Shown: positions 8,787 through 16,996 of the stretch, in pieces | Position numbering within the stretch: the stretch's first letter is position 1 | Layout: each line of letters begins with the position of its first letter | Source: Microbacterium sp. MYb72 | GTDB lineage: Bacteria > Actinomycetota > Actinomycetes > Actinomycetales > Microbacteriaceae | Assembly (NCBI RefSeq): GCF_002979415.1 | Contig: NZ_PCOT01000015.1 | Coordinates: 1 to 64,000, forward strand | DNA: 64,000 nucleotides | Direction: 5' to 3' | The notes under the pieces: generated by a model | The model's input: only the letters and a program-made list of their open reading frames with translations | Databases searched by the model: none | What the model was told of the DNA's origin: nothing | Position numbers and translations under genes: made by a program

Positions 8787-8854
8787 CCCCGCCGTCGGCA
8801 CCTGCGTTCAGGTGACCGCGCCCCGCCGTCGGCACCTGCGCTCAGGTGACCGCG
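8787..8854. repeat. 34-bp tandem repeat, two copies
   Basis: Copies at 8787-8820 and 8821-8854 differ at one base (T or C), with a few further matching bases after them. Each contains the inverted repeat CACCTG-N4-CAGGTG (8799-8814 and 8833-8848), so each can form a small hairpin. The repeat lies between the AAA ATPase stop and the TetR promoter. Confidence 0.8.
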
Positions 8855-8881
8855 CCCCGCGGCCCGCCGCCGCGCATGCGC

Positions 8882-9637
8882 TCAGGCGAGGAGGTGCCGC
8901 AGGTAGCGCTCCGGCGAGTCGAGGAACGACCGCCAGTGGTTCACGAGCTCGAGGTCGTTCCACGCGGCGGGGCGGATGCCCCAGTCACCGACCTCGAGGA
9001 TCTGCGCACCGGGCAGGGCGGCGAGCACCGGCGAGTGCGTGGCGCACAGCACCTGACCGCCATCGTCGACGATGCGCTGGAGCACGGCGATGAGCGCGAG
9101 CGTCGACCGGAACGACAGCGCCGCCTCGGGCTCGTCGAGACAGTAGAAGCCGGGCTCGTCGAAGCGGCTCTCCAGGATCGCGAGGAACGACTCGCCGTGG
9201 CTCATCTCATGGAACGGGACGTCGGGACCCCTCGTCGACGGATTCTCTTCGAGGTACGTGTAGAACGAGTGCATCGTCTCGGCCCGCAGGAAGAAGCCCC
9301 AGCGGTTGGCCCCCACGCCGCGCTGCAGTCGGATCCAGTCCGACAGCGGCGACTCGGTCGGGCGGGTGCTGTGCATGGCCTGACGGGAACCACCCTCGGG
9401 CGAGAGCCCGTAGGCCACGGCGACCCCCTCGACGATGGTCGACTTGCCGCTGCCGTTCTCGCCCACCAGGAACGTCACTCCTGGAGCGAGGTCGATGCCG
9501 TCACGCAGCACCTGCGCGACGGCGGGGATGCTGGTCGGCCACTGCCGGCTCGGCGCCGGAGCGTCGTCGGCGGGGCGCACCGCCACCACCGGCTGCTCGC
9601 GGCGACGCCTGCTGCCGGCCTTCCAGATCGACTCCAT
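8882..9637 (-). CDS. AAA-family ATPase, single-domain, ABC/SMC-like fold
   Basis: A 251-residue predicted ATPase with Walker A VGENGSGKST (about 56-65), a signature-like MSHGES, and Walker B FYCLDEPEAALS, then a His switch in LCATHSPVLAALPGA. This is the 'AAA_21/AAA_15' type of stand-alone ATPase common in bacteria; no fused nuclease or partner gene is present. Start ATG 9637 is set by GGAGGAGGTGGC just upstream. No operon partner is visible: serine ammonia-lyase starts far upstream on the same strand. Cellular role unknown. Confidence 0.85.
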   Translation of the reverse strand: MESIWKAGSRRRREQPVVAVRPADDAPAPSRQWPTSIPAVAQVLRDGIDLAPGVTFLVGENGSGKSTIVEGVAVAYGLSPEGGSRQAMHSTRPTESPLSDWIRLQRGVGANRWGFFLRAETMHSFYTYLEENPSTRGPDVPFHEMSHGESFLAILESRFDEPGFYCLDEPEAALSFRSTLALIAVLQRIVDDGGQVLCATHSPVLAALPGAQILEVGDWGIRPAAWNDLELVNHWRSFLDSPERYLRHLLA

Positions 9638-9691
9638 GCCACCTCCTCCGAGGAGGCTACCCGGAGCCGCTGACATGAGACGGGGACGCCG

Positions 9692-11188
9692 TCAGCACTC
9701 GATGACGTTGACCGCGAGGCCGCCTTCGCTGGTCTCCTTGTACTTCGTCGACATGTCGAGTCCGGTCTGGCGCATGGTCTCGACGACGGCATCCAGGGAG
9801 ACGTAGTGGCTGCCGTCGCCGCGCAGGGCGAGGCGGGTCGCGGTGACGGCGGTCGACGCCGCGATCGCGTTGCGCTCGATGCAGGGGATCTGCACGAGGC
9901 CCCCGATGGGGTCGCACGTGAGCCCGAGATGGTGCTCCATCGCGATCTCCGCGGCGTTCTCGATCTGCCGGTTGGTGCCGCCCATGACGGCGGTGAGCCC
10001 GCCGGCGGCCATGGCGCACGCCGATCCGACCTCGGCCTGGCATCCGCCCTCCGCTCCGGAGATCGACGCGTTCGCCTTGAACAGCGACCCCAGAGCGGTC
10101 GCGGTGAGCAGGAAGCGGCGGATGCCACGGCGGCGGTTCGCCTCGGCGACGGCGGCAGGGTCTTCGATCGCGCCGACCGCGACGAGCGACGCCTCCGCGC
10201 CGAAGCCGAGCAGGGCGCTGCCGACGAGCTCGCCGTAGGGGGTCACCGCGTTGCCCGCGCCGAGACCCGAGTCAGCGAGGAAGCGCCACCAGTACATCGC
10301 GACGGCGGGCAGGATGCCTGCCGCACCGTTCGTCGGGGCCGTGACCACGCGTCCGCCGGCGGCGTTCTCCTCGTTCACCGCGAGAGCGAAGGCGCCCAGC
10401 CATTCGCCCGGGAGCTCCCGGTGGCCGTCGGCCTCCGAGGCGTCGAGCTGCGCGCGGATCGTCCCAGCGCGACGCTTCACCTTGAGGATGCCGGGGAGGA
10501 CGCCGTCGGCGTGCAGCCCTGCGTCGACGCATGCGGCCATCGCGTCCCAGATCGCGTCCAGCCCCGCGGCGACCTCCTCCTCGCTGCGCATGGCGGTCTC
10601 GTTGAGACGCGCGAGCTCGGCGATCGTGAGCCCGTTCTCGTCGCACAGCGCGAGGAGGGACGCGGCATCCGCATACGAGTACGGCAGGGCGGCGGTGGAG
10701 AGCTTCGCCTCCTCGCCGTCGCGGCGGATGAAGCCGCCGCCGATCGAGTAGTAGGTCTCCTCCGCGACGGTGCCGCCGTCGGCATCCCAGGCCGTGATGG
10801 TCATGGCGTTCGGGTGACCAGGGAGGCGCGTGCGGGGCGCGAAGACGATGTCGTCCTTGCTGAACGCCACCTCGTGCGTGCCGTTCAGGCGGAGCGACGC
10901 CCCCGCGGGGAAGTCGGTCCACGCCGAGCGGACGTCGGCGGGGTCGCAGGTCTCCGGGGCGAGTCCGCGGAGACCGGCGACGACGGCATCCGGCGTCCCG
11001 TGACCGATGCCGGTGGCGCCGAGCGAGCCGTAGAGCGTGCTGCCGACCCTGGTGACGCGGTCGATCGCGTCGGTCGCTCCGAGCCGCCCGGCGAACTCGA
11101 GAGCCGCCCGCATCGGGCCGACCGTATGGGAGCTCGAGGGCCCCACTCCGATGGAGAACAGGTCGAAGGCCGAGACGTACGCAGTCAC
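9692..11188 (-). CDS. sdaA: L-serine ammonia-lyase (L-serine dehydratase)
   Basis: A 498-residue single-chain iron-sulfur L-serine deaminase that makes pyruvate and ammonia. The N-terminal beta domain carries the conserved SIGVGPSSSHTVGPMRA (about 12-28). The C-terminal alpha domain has the cysteine pattern for a 4Fe-4S cluster: a Cys in GGCQAEVGSACAMAAG, a Cys in LTCDPIGG and a Cys in VQIPCIERN. Length and domain order match the bacterial fused type. Monocistronic, with no adjacent serine transporter. Function by family is very well supported. Confidence 0.95.
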   Translation of the reverse strand: MTAYVSAFDLFSIGVGPSSSHTVGPMRAALEFAGRLGATDAIDRVTRVGSTLYGSLGATGIGHGTPDAVVAGLRGLAPETCDPADVRSAWTDFPAGASLRLNGTHEVAFSKDDIVFAPRTRLPGHPNAMTITAWDADGGTVAEETYYSIGGGFIRRDGEEAKLSTAALPYSYADAASLLALCDENGLTIAELARLNETAMRSEEEVAAGLDAIWDAMAACVDAGLHADGVLPGILKVKRRAGTIRAQLDASEADGHRELPGEWLGAFALAVNEENAAGGRVVTAPTNGAAGILPAVAMYWWRFLADSGLGAGNAVTPYGELVGSALLGFGAEASLVAVGAIEDPAAVAEANRRRGIRRFLLTATALGSLFKANASISGAEGGCQAEVGSACAMAAGGLTAVMGGTNRQIENAAEIAMEHHLGLTCDPIGGLVQIPCIERNAIAASTAVTATRLALRGDGSHYVSLDAVVETMRQTGLDMSTKYKETSEGGLAVNVIEC

Positions 11189-11302
11189 CGTCTCAGCCTA
11201 CGCCCCGTGCCCTCGGCGGCGGCGTGTCTCCGCGATCCCGACGCGCGTGTACCTCCCCCGGTCGACGCGCGCAAGGCCGTTCCTCTCACCGGCATCCGCA
11301 CC

Positions 11303-11308
11303 TAGCGT
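11303..11308 (+). promoter_or_regulatory. -10 box of dps
   Basis: TAGCGT fits the actinobacterial TANNNT -10 pattern and would give a leader of about 45-50 bases before the dps ATG. No obvious OxyR or iron box is seen beside it. Confidence 0.4.
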
Positions 11309-11362
11309 GAGCCGTTCACGGACGACGAGACGACAGACCACCACGAAGGGACGGCGACGCAC

Positions 11363-11920
11363 ATGAGCGCTGCAGACATCAAAAAGACCGGCAAGACCGC
11401 GACGAGATCGCCGCGGTCGTCCACCGCGCGGCGCACGGTGAAGGAGGGAGCCGAGTCGGCGTTCACCGCCTCGGCCGCGCTGACGGACGACCTCCAGCGC
11501 GTCCTCGTCGATCTCATCGAGCTCGCGAGCCAGGGCAAGCAGCTGCACTGGAACGTCGTCGGCAGGAACTTCCGCGACACGCACCTGCAGCTCGACGAGA
11601 TCATCGATGCGGCGCGCGGCTTCGCCGACACGATCGCCGAGCGGATGCGGGCGCTGCACGCGCTCCCCGACGGGAGGAGCGCCGTCGTGGCGAAGAGCAC
11701 CACGCTCGCCGACGCGCCGCAGGGGGAGATCCTCACCAGCGACGCCATCGATCTGATGACCGCCCGGCTCGACGCGGTCGCCGCGACCTGCCGCGATGTG
11801 CACGACGAGGTCGACGAGGAGGATCCGACGAGCGCCGACATGCTGCACGCGATCCTCGAGAGGGTCGAGCAGCTCTCCTGGATGGTCAGCGCGGAGAACC
11901 GCACTCCGAAGACGAAGTGA
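11363..11920 (+). CDS. dps: Dps-family DNA-binding ferritin-like protein
   Basis: A 185-residue starvation/oxidative-stress ferritin that oxidises and stores Fe(II) and compacts DNA. A Lys/Arg-rich N-terminal tail (residues about 8-33) suits DNA binding. The ferroxidase ligand pattern is seen in KQLHWNVVGRNFRD, then THLQLDEIIDAARGFADTIAERM, with the conserved His, Asp and Glu. The site GAAGGGACG precedes the ATG. A short hairpin follows the stop. It sits among stress-type genes (FHA, CBS, DUF7882). Confidence 0.93.
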   Translation: MSAADIKKTGKTATRSPRSSTARRTVKEGAESAFTASAALTDDLQRVLVDLIELASQGKQLHWNVVGRNFRDTHLQLDEIIDAARGFADTIAERMRALHALPDGRSAVVAKSTTLADAPQGEILTSDAIDLMTARLDAVAATCRDVHDEVDEEDPTSADMLHAILERVEQLSWMVSAENRTPKTK

Positions 11921-11929
11921 CGACGTGCC

Positions 11930-11952
11930 GGCGGCGGCTGTCACCCGCCGCC
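11930..11952 (+). terminator. Hairpin after dps
   Basis: An 8-bp stem GGCGGCGG / CCGCCGCC (11930-11937 with 11945-11952) with a 7-base loop follows the dps stop and precedes the promoter of the next gene. No U tract. Confidence 0.4.
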
Positions 11953-11978
11953 TCCGGGCATCGGCGATACTGGGCGGT

Positions 11979-12281
11979 ATGGGCAGGCTGAAGTACGACG
12001 GCACCTCGGGGCCGATCCCGATCGACGATGTCACTCTCGCGCACGTGAAGATCGTCATCTCGACGAAGCTGCGGCGCCAGGAGAGCTTCATGCTCACCTG
12101 GAGCCCGGAGGGCGACGGGCCGGACGCGCGCATGACCATCTGGATCCATCCGGCGATCCCCCTGCAGTTCGGCTACGACCATGCCGAGATCCCCGCGCTG
12201 GATCCGTCGCGCGTGACGGCCATGATGAATCGGCTCAACGCCTCGGGCGAGCTCAACCTCGATCAGCTCGATCTCCCCTGA
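11979..12281 (+). CDS. DUF7882-type small protein, copy 1
   Basis: A 100-residue cytosolic protein of a family known mainly from Microbacteriaceae and often mislabelled 'ATP-dependent DNA ligase'; nothing of a ligase active site is present. The family pattern is an N-terminal GxxxYDGT, IDDVTLAHVKIVI, then TKLRRQESFMLTW and a Trp-Ile-His-Pro strand (IWIHPAIPLQF). The mRNA is leaderless by position: GATACT (11966-11971) ends 7 bases before ATG. Two paralogues follow within 1 kb. Function unknown. Confidence 0.82.
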   Translation: MGRLKYDGTSGPIPIDDVTLAHVKIVISTKLRRQESFMLTWSPEGDGPDARMTIWIHPAIPLQFGYDHAEIPALDPSRVTAMMNRLNASGELNLDQLDLP

Positions 12282-12299
12282 CCCCGCGCCCGCTGCGCC

Positions 12300-12647
12300 T
12301 CAGATCGGCGGAGTGACCGGCACCTCGCCCGACCCCGGCTCCGAGCCGGCCTCCGCAGGCTCCGGCACCAGGTAGAGGCCGCTCGGCGCGTTGGCGGTGA
12401 ACGCGAGAGCCTCGATCCAGGCCCGGTTGATCGACGGCTGCCTGCTGCCGAAGTACTTGAACACCAGGGCGCTGCCCGGCTGGATCCACACGGTCGTCCG
12501 CCCGCCGCCCACGCTCGCGTCCTCACGCCAGCTGAACGGGAACGGCTCGCCCCGACGCAGCTTCGCCGTGATCACCAGCTGAAGGTGCGTGAGGGCGCGA
12601 TCCTCGATCTCGGTCTTCACATCGCCCTCGTAGACGAACTTGCCCAT
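12300..12647 (-). CDS. DUF7882-type small protein, copy 2 (opposite strand)
   Basis: A 115-residue paralogue of its neighbours, with the same core: MGKFVYEG, ALTHLQLVITAKLRRGEPF, SW, TTVWIQPGSALVF. The usual Trp-Leu-His-Pro becomes Trp-Ile-Gln-Pro here, and a Pro/Glu-rich tail of about 20 residues is added. It has a Shine-Dalgarno (GAGGAGA, 7 bases before ATG), unlike its leaderless paralogues. It is transcribed against copy 1 and away from copy 3. Function unknown. Confidence 0.8.
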   Translation of the reverse strand: MGKFVYEGDVKTEIEDRALTHLQLVITAKLRRGEPFPFSWREDASVGGGRTTVWIQPGSALVFKYFGSRQPSINRAWIEALAFTANAPSGLYLVPEPAEAGSEPGSGEVPVTPPI

Positions 12648-12725
12648 CCGCTGTTCTCCTCGACTCGATGACAGAGGCCCGACGAATGCTGTCGGACCAA
12701 ACCCTCTCTGCGTAGCGTAGAACGC

Positions 12726-13058
12726 ATGGGCATGTTCTATTACGGCAACGCCGACGATCCGATCCACATCGACGACCTCGCCCTGGCGCACCTCAAGGTG
12801 GTCGTGGCGACCAAGCTCCGTCGCAACGAGAGCTTCACCCTGTCGTGGGCGCACCCGGAGGGCGACGTCCCCGGTCGCTCGACGATCTGGCTGCATCCGT
12901 CGATCCCGCTGCGGTTCGTGTTCGACGATCCCACTCCCCCTCCGCTGCAGCCGGAGTGGATCGCGGCGATGGCGAACTCCGCGAACTCCTCCGGCGGGAT
13001 CGTCCTCGTCACGGCCGACATGATCTCCAGCGAAGACGGGATCACTGCGGAGGACTGA
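12726..13058 (+). CDS. DUF7882-type small protein, copy 3
   Basis: A 110-residue paralogue with the most typical family sequence: MGMFYYGN, IDDLALAHLKVVVATKLRRNESF, TLSW, STIWLHPSIPLRFVFDD. The mRNA is probably leaderless: TAGCGT (12713-12718) lies 7 bases before ATG. It is divergent from copy 2 across a 78-base gap that must hold both promoters. An acidic C-terminal tail follows. Function unknown. Confidence 0.82.
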   Translation: MGMFYYGNADDPIHIDDLALAHLKVVVATKLRRNESFTLSWAHPEGDVPGRSTIWLHPSIPLRFVFDDPTPPPLQPEWIAAMANSANSSGGIVLVTADMISSEDGITAED

Positions 13059-13127
13059 AGTCAACCCCCTGCGCCACAGCATCCGCGCCTGCCTAGCCTG
13101 AGGGCCGACACGGAGGAGGTGCGGTCC

Positions 13128-13643
13128 ATGGACGCACGAGACGACCGCGGTGCAGACGACGCCGGCATTCCCGACGACGAGGGGTACGTTCCCACGACCA
13201 CCCACGCGGAGTGGGGAGCAGGGTCGCCGCGCCTGCGCATCACCCGCGACGACGACCGCGCCGAGTACGCGATCGAGTCCGACCTGGTGCGGATCGGCTC
13301 GGCCGACGACAGCGACCTGCGCCTCGCCGACACCGAGCCGCTGCACGCCACCATCACGCACGACGAGCGCGACGAGTACGTCCTCGAGCTGCACGGGGAG
13401 GGCGAGATGAACGCGAGCCCCGGCACGGATGCCACGCACGGAGGCGCCCGCACGGAGACGCTCCGCACCGGAGCCCGGTTCACCGCCGGACCGTGGACCC
13501 TCGTGTTCGCCCGCGAGGAGTTCGCCGACCACGGACGCCCGTATGGAGGGCGAGAGGGCGGCGAGTACTCCGATCAGCCCGTGCAGCCCCCGCGGCCGGA
13601 CTACTCGGACGGCCCGCAGCGGGAGCCGCGCACCGACGCCTGA
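13128..13643 (+). CDS. FHA-domain-like protein
   Basis: A 171-residue protein with an acidic N-terminal segment (about 1-25), then a forkhead-associated-like domain at about residues 35-130. The pattern LVRIGSADDSDLRL followed by LHATITHDERDEYVLEL matches FHA strands that carry the Arg and Ser/His phosphothreonine-contact residues, though the usual 'SRxHA' is reduced to LHATI, so binding ability is uncertain. A Pro/Gly/Asp-rich disordered tail follows. The Shine-Dalgarno GGAGGAGG (13112-13119) sets ATG 13128, and TAGCCT (13094-13099) is a -10 candidate. Confidence 0.72.
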   Translation: MDARDDRGADDAGIPDDEGYVPTTTHAEWGAGSPRLRITRDDDRAEYAIESDLVRIGSADDSDLRLADTEPLHATITHDERDEYVLELHGEGEMNASPGTDATHGGARTETLRTGARFTAGPWTLVFAREEFADHGRPYGGREGGEYSDQPVQPPRPDYSDGPQREPRTDA

Positions 13644-13711
13644 CACGGCATCCGCGGATCACGGCGCATCGCAGGACATCAGGACGAACGATCGAGACGA
13701 GAGGGAAGACG

Positions 13712-14125
13712 ATGACCACCGCACGAGAGATCATGACCCCCAGCCCGCGCTGCATCGGCGAGAACGACTCGCTGCAGATCGCCGCGACACTGATGGCGCA
13801 GCTGGATGTCGGCGCGCTGCCGATCTGCGGGGAGGACAGCAGGCTGAAGGGGATGCTCACCGACCGCGACATCGTCGTCGGCGCGATCGCCGCAGGCCTC
13901 GACCCGGACACCACGCCCGCCGGTGCGCTCGCCAAGGGCAAGCCCGTGACGGTCGCCGCCGACGATGACGTGCGTGTGGCCCTCGACCTCATGCGGGAGC
14001 ATCAGATCCGCCGTCTTCCCGTGATCGAGGATCACCTGCTGGTCGGCATCCTGAGCCAGGCGGACGTGGCGCTGTCGCTGTCGGCGGCCGCGACCGGCGC
14101 GACCGTCGCCGACATCAGCCGCTGA
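13712..14125 (+). CDS. CBS-domain pair protein
   Basis: A 137-residue protein made of two CBS motifs (about residues 1-60 and 70-130). Each has the typical pattern REIMTPSPRCIGENDSL, then VGALPICG and LTDRDIVV; the second has IRRLPVIEDHLLVGILSQAD. Such pairs bind adenosyl ligands and sense energy state. The site GAGGGAAGACG precedes ATG. It lies after the FHA gene and is closed by a very strong terminator, so FHA-CBS may be one transcript. Confidence 0.9.
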   Translation: MTTAREIMTPSPRCIGENDSLQIAATLMAQLDVGALPICGEDSRLKGMLTDRDIVVGAIAAGLDPDTTPAGALAKGKPVTVAADDDVRVALDLMREHQIRRLPVIEDHLLVGILSQADVALSLSAAATGATVADISR

Positions 14126-14153
14126 CGTCTCGCCCGCTCCGAGCTCGCTCCGG

Positions 14154-14200
14154 TCGCGAAAGATCCCGCTCCGGGGGTACCTGAGCGGGATCTTTCGCGA
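14154..14200. terminator. Strong bidirectional terminator
   Basis: A perfect 18-bp stem (14154-14171 with 14183-14200) with an 11-base loop and TTTCGCGA / TCGCGAAA ends. It serves both the CBS gene on + and the flavoprotein gene on -, whose 3' ends face each other here. Confidence 0.9.
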
Positions 14201-14222
14201 CGGGAGCTGGCGGCGCGCTGGA

Positions 14223-15962
14223 CTACTCGACGAGCTTGCCCTTCGTGTCGACCTCGCGCATCAGCTCGGCGATCTCGGCGGGGATCGGCGGGATCTCCTC
14301 GCGCGTGATGCCGTCGCGAGGGCTCCAGACGAGGTTGACCTGCAGCGTCGGGTCGGTGTCGGGGAAGTCGCTGCGGTTGTGGCATCCGCGGGTCTCGCGA
14401 CGCTCCAGCGCGGCCTCCAACGTCGCGCGCGCCGCCAGCGCCGAGGCCTTGAGGTCGAAGGCGTGAGCGAGGTCCTGGAACCCGGCGATGTCGGGGTGGA
14501 TGCCGACGTCCTCCATGCGCCCCTCGATGAGGTCGAGCTCCGCGAGTCCGGTGCGGAGCCCCTCCTCCGAGCGGACCACCCCGGCGTAGGCGGTCATGGT
14601 GTCGCGGATCGCGCGCTGCAGGGCGCGCACGTTCTCCCGCCCGTCCGCGGCGAGGAGGTCGTCGATCTCGGCCCGGGCCTGCGCCACGGCATCCGCCGAG
14701 CGGCGCTGGGCGTCGAGGCCTGCGGCGTGCGCCATCGCGGCCTGTCCAACGATCCGCCCGTACACGAGCAGCTCGATGAGCGAGTTGCCGCCGAGGCGGT
14801 TCGCTCCGTGCAGACCGCTGGAGGCCTCGCCGATCGCGTACAGCCCGTCGACGTCGGTCTGGTGATCCTCCGGCCGCACCCACACGCCGCCCATGGAGTA
14901 GTGGGCCGTCGGGGCGATCTCGATCGGGTCGGTCGTGATGTCGAGCATCTGCAGCTCCATCATCGTCTGGTAGACCCGGGGCAGCCTCGTCATGATCGTC
15001 TCGCGGGGCAGGTGCGAGACGTCGAGCCAGACGCCGCCGTTCTCGGTGCCCCGCCCCTCGGCGATCTCGGTGTACGCGGCGAGCGCGACACGGTCGCGGG
15101 TGGACAGCTCCATCCGCTCCGGGTCGTACTTCGGCATGAAGCGCTCGCCGAGCGCGTTGCGCAGGACACCGCCCTCGCCGCGGGCGGCCTCGGAGATGAG
15201 GGTGCCCGCCGCGTTCTCCGGCTCGATGATGCCGGACGGATGGAACTGCACGAGCTCGGGGTCGCGCAGCCGTGCGCCCGCGTCGACCGCGAGACGGAAG
15301 GAGTCTCCGGTGTTCTCGTCGCGGCGGGAGGAGGTGCGGCGCCAGATGCGGTTGTGTCCACCGGCGGCGAGGATCACGGCATCCGCGTGGATCAGGTACC
15401 GCGTGCCGTCGGCCTGGTCGAATCCGTAGGCGCCGAACACGACGTTGTCGCGCACGAGGAGCCGCGTGATGTAGACGCCGTCGAGGATCGGCACGTCGAG
15501 CTGCTCGGCCCGCCGCACGAGGGTGCGCTGGATCTCGAGGCCCGTGTAGTCGCCGGCGAAGGCGGTGCGTCGGAAGGTGTGCGCGCCGAAGAAGCGCTGC
15601 GAGATGCGCCCGTCGTCTTCACGGGCGAAGTCCATGCCCCAGCGCTCGAGGTCGCGGATGCCGCGCTCGGCGCCCTGGGTCACGATCTCGACCGTGTGCG
15701 GGTTGGCGAGCAGGTAGCTCTCCGTGATGGTGTCGGCGGCGTGCTGCTGCCAGCTGTCCTCGGCATCCATCGTGCCGAGGGCCGCGTTGATGCCGCCGGC
15801 GGCGAGCGATGTGTGCGCGTCGTTCCGCGGTCGTTTGCCGACGGCGACGACGTCGACGCCGTGCTCGGCGATCTCGATCGCCGCTCGCAGCCCCGATCCG
15901 CCCGTGCCGATGACGAGGACGGTGGTGGAGATCTGACGTTCGCGTGTGCTCATGTCGGCCAC
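14223..15962 (-). CDS. Orphan SdhA/FrdA-type FAD flavoprotein
   Basis: A 579-residue protein of the succinate dehydrogenase/fumarate reductase flavoprotein and L-aspartate oxidase superfamily. The N-terminal Rossmann motif is VIGTGGSGLRAAIE (about 16-30), with the FAD segment HTSLAAGGINAALG, catalytic-region PTAHYSMGGVWV, and the conserved GLHGANRLGGNSLIELLVYG. No iron-sulfur or membrane-anchor subunit is next to it, and no nadA/nadC, so it may be a soluble fumarate reductase or aspartate-oxidase-like enzyme. The start is GTG 15962 or ATG 15953. An iron-box-like site (15968-15986) sits directly upstream, and a LysR gene is divergent. Confidence 0.85.
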   Translation of the reverse strand: MADMSTRERQISTTVLVIGTGGSGLRAAIEIAEHGVDVVAVGKRPRNDAHTSLAAGGINAALGTMDAEDSWQQHAADTITESYLLANPHTVEIVTQGAERGIRDLERWGMDFAREDDGRISQRFFGAHTFRRTAFAGDYTGLEIQRTLVRRAEQLDVPILDGVYITRLLVRDNVVFGAYGFDQADGTRYLIHADAVILAAGGHNRIWRRTSSRRDENTGDSFRLAVDAGARLRDPELVQFHPSGIIEPENAAGTLISEAARGEGGVLRNALGERFMPKYDPERMELSTRDRVALAAYTEIAEGRGTENGGVWLDVSHLPRETIMTRLPRVYQTMMELQMLDITTDPIEIAPTAHYSMGGVWVRPEDHQTDVDGLYAIGEASSGLHGANRLGGNSLIELLVYGRIVGQAAMAHAAGLDAQRRSADAVAQARAEIDDLLAADGRENVRALQRAIRDTMTAYAGVVRSEEGLRTGLAELDLIEGRMEDVGIHPDIAGFQDLAHAFDLKASALAARATLEAALERRETRGCHNRSDFPDTDPTLQVNLVWSPRDGITREEIPPIPAEIAELMREVDTKGKLVE

Positions 15963-15967
15963 GCTAG

Positions 15968-15986
15968 TTAGGGTTGCCTAATAACT
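15968..15986. promoter_or_regulatory. DtxR/IdeR-like iron box (weaker match)
   Basis: The core TTAGGGTTGCCTAA resembles the left part of the 19-bp iron-box consensus TTAGGTTAGSCTAACCTAA; I count about 13 of 19 matching, mostly in the left 14 bases. It lies just before the flavoprotein start, where a bound repressor would block it. The match is less complete than the site at 39794. Confidence 0.45.
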
Positions 15987-16030
15987 CCAATGCATAGTTC
16001 GAGTCAGAATCATGCGGCTAAGCTATGGCC

Positions 16031-16960
16031 ATGAACCTGGAGCAGCTGCGCGGTTTCGTGGAGGTGGCCCGGCTCGGGCACTTCACCAGAGCCTCCGAGA
16101 GCCTGCACCTGGCGCAGCCCTCGCTGAGCCGGCAGATCTCCACTCTCGAGCGCGAGCTCGGGGCCGAGCTGTTCCACCGGGCACGCGGACACATCGCCCT
16201 CACCGCCGCCGGAGAGACCCTGCTCCCCCGGGCGCAGCGGATGCTCGCCGAGGCCGACGCCATCCGCGAGGAGATGGGCGAGCTGGCCGGGCTCCGCCGC
16301 GGACGCGTGCGCCTCGGGGCTCCGCCGACCCTGTGCATCAGCCTCGTCGCCGAGGCCCTCAGCGCGTTCCACTCCTCCTACCCCGACGTCGACCTCCATC
16401 TCACCGAGAGCGGCTCCCGCCTGCTCGTCGAGCAGCTGGCGGTAGGCGCTGTCGACATCGCCCTCATCACCGAGTCGACGGCGCAGCCCGTCCCGGGGGT
16501 GAGCCTCACCCGCACCCCCCTGCTCGCCGAGGAGCTGGTGGTCGTGTCATCCGCCGCCCATCCCCCGATCGCCGAGGACGCGGTGATCGACATCCACCGG
16601 CTGTCCACGCTGCCGCTCATCGTGTTCGACGACAGCTACTCCCTGCGGACGACGACGGATGCCGCCTTCCGCGCCGCCGACCTCACCCCGAACGTCGTGC
16701 TGGAGGGGGCGGAGATGGATGCCGTGCTCCGCTTCGTCGAGCGCGGAGTCGGCGTCGCCGTCGTGCCCGCCATGGTGCTGCTCGATCGACCCGAGCTGCG
16801 GTCGGTCCGCTTCGCGCACCCCTCGATGACGCGCACGATCAGCCTCGCCCACCGCTCGGATGTGACCCCTGCGCTCGCGGTGGCGGCGATGCGCCACGCG
16901 ATCATCTCCACGGCGACCGAGGTCGCCCGCCGCGACCCCGCCATCACGAGCCTGCTCTAG
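16031..16960 (+). CDS. LysR-family transcriptional regulator
   Basis: A 309-residue regulator with the N-terminal LysR helix-turn-helix (MNLEQLRGFVEVARLGHFTR, then LAQPSLSRQISTLERELGAE, residues 1-60) and a periplasmic-binding-like effector domain (about 90-290). ATG 16031 is favoured because TAAGCT (16019-16024) ends 6 bases upstream; an ATG two codons earlier is possible. It is divergent from the orphan flavoprotein gene and probably controls it. The short inverted repeat AACT-N9-AGTT in the gap could be part of its site. Effector unknown. Confidence 0.92.
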   Translation: MNLEQLRGFVEVARLGHFTRASESLHLAQPSLSRQISTLERELGAELFHRARGHIALTAAGETLLPRAQRMLAEADAIREEMGELAGLRRGRVRLGAPPTLCISLVAEALSAFHSSYPDVDLHLTESGSRLLVEQLAVGAVDIALITESTAQPVPGVSLTRTPLLAEELVVVSSAAHPPIAEDAVIDIHRLSTLPLIVFDDSYSLRTTTDAAFRAADLTPNVVLEGAEMDAVLRFVERGVGVAVVPAMVLLDRPELRSVRFAHPSMTRTISLAHRSDVTPALAVAAMRHAIISTATEVARRDPAITSLL

Positions 16961-16967
16961 CCGTCGC

Positions 16968-16996
16968 GGCCGTGCGGTCGGTGGGCCCGCACGGCC
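16968..16996 (+). terminator. Terminator after the LysR gene
   Basis: A perfect 10-bp stem GGCCGTGCGG / CCGCACGGCC (16968-16977 with 16987-16996) follows the stop by a few bases. The rest of the gap up to 17136 shows nothing else. Confidence 0.6.

Noticed and set aside
8787..8854. CRISPR array
   Set aside because: Only two head-to-tail units with no spacers between them and no cas genes.
11979..13058. ATP-dependent DNA ligases (common database label for these small proteins)
   Set aside because: They are 100-115 residues and lack the KxDG nucleotidyl-transfer lysine and all other ligase motifs.
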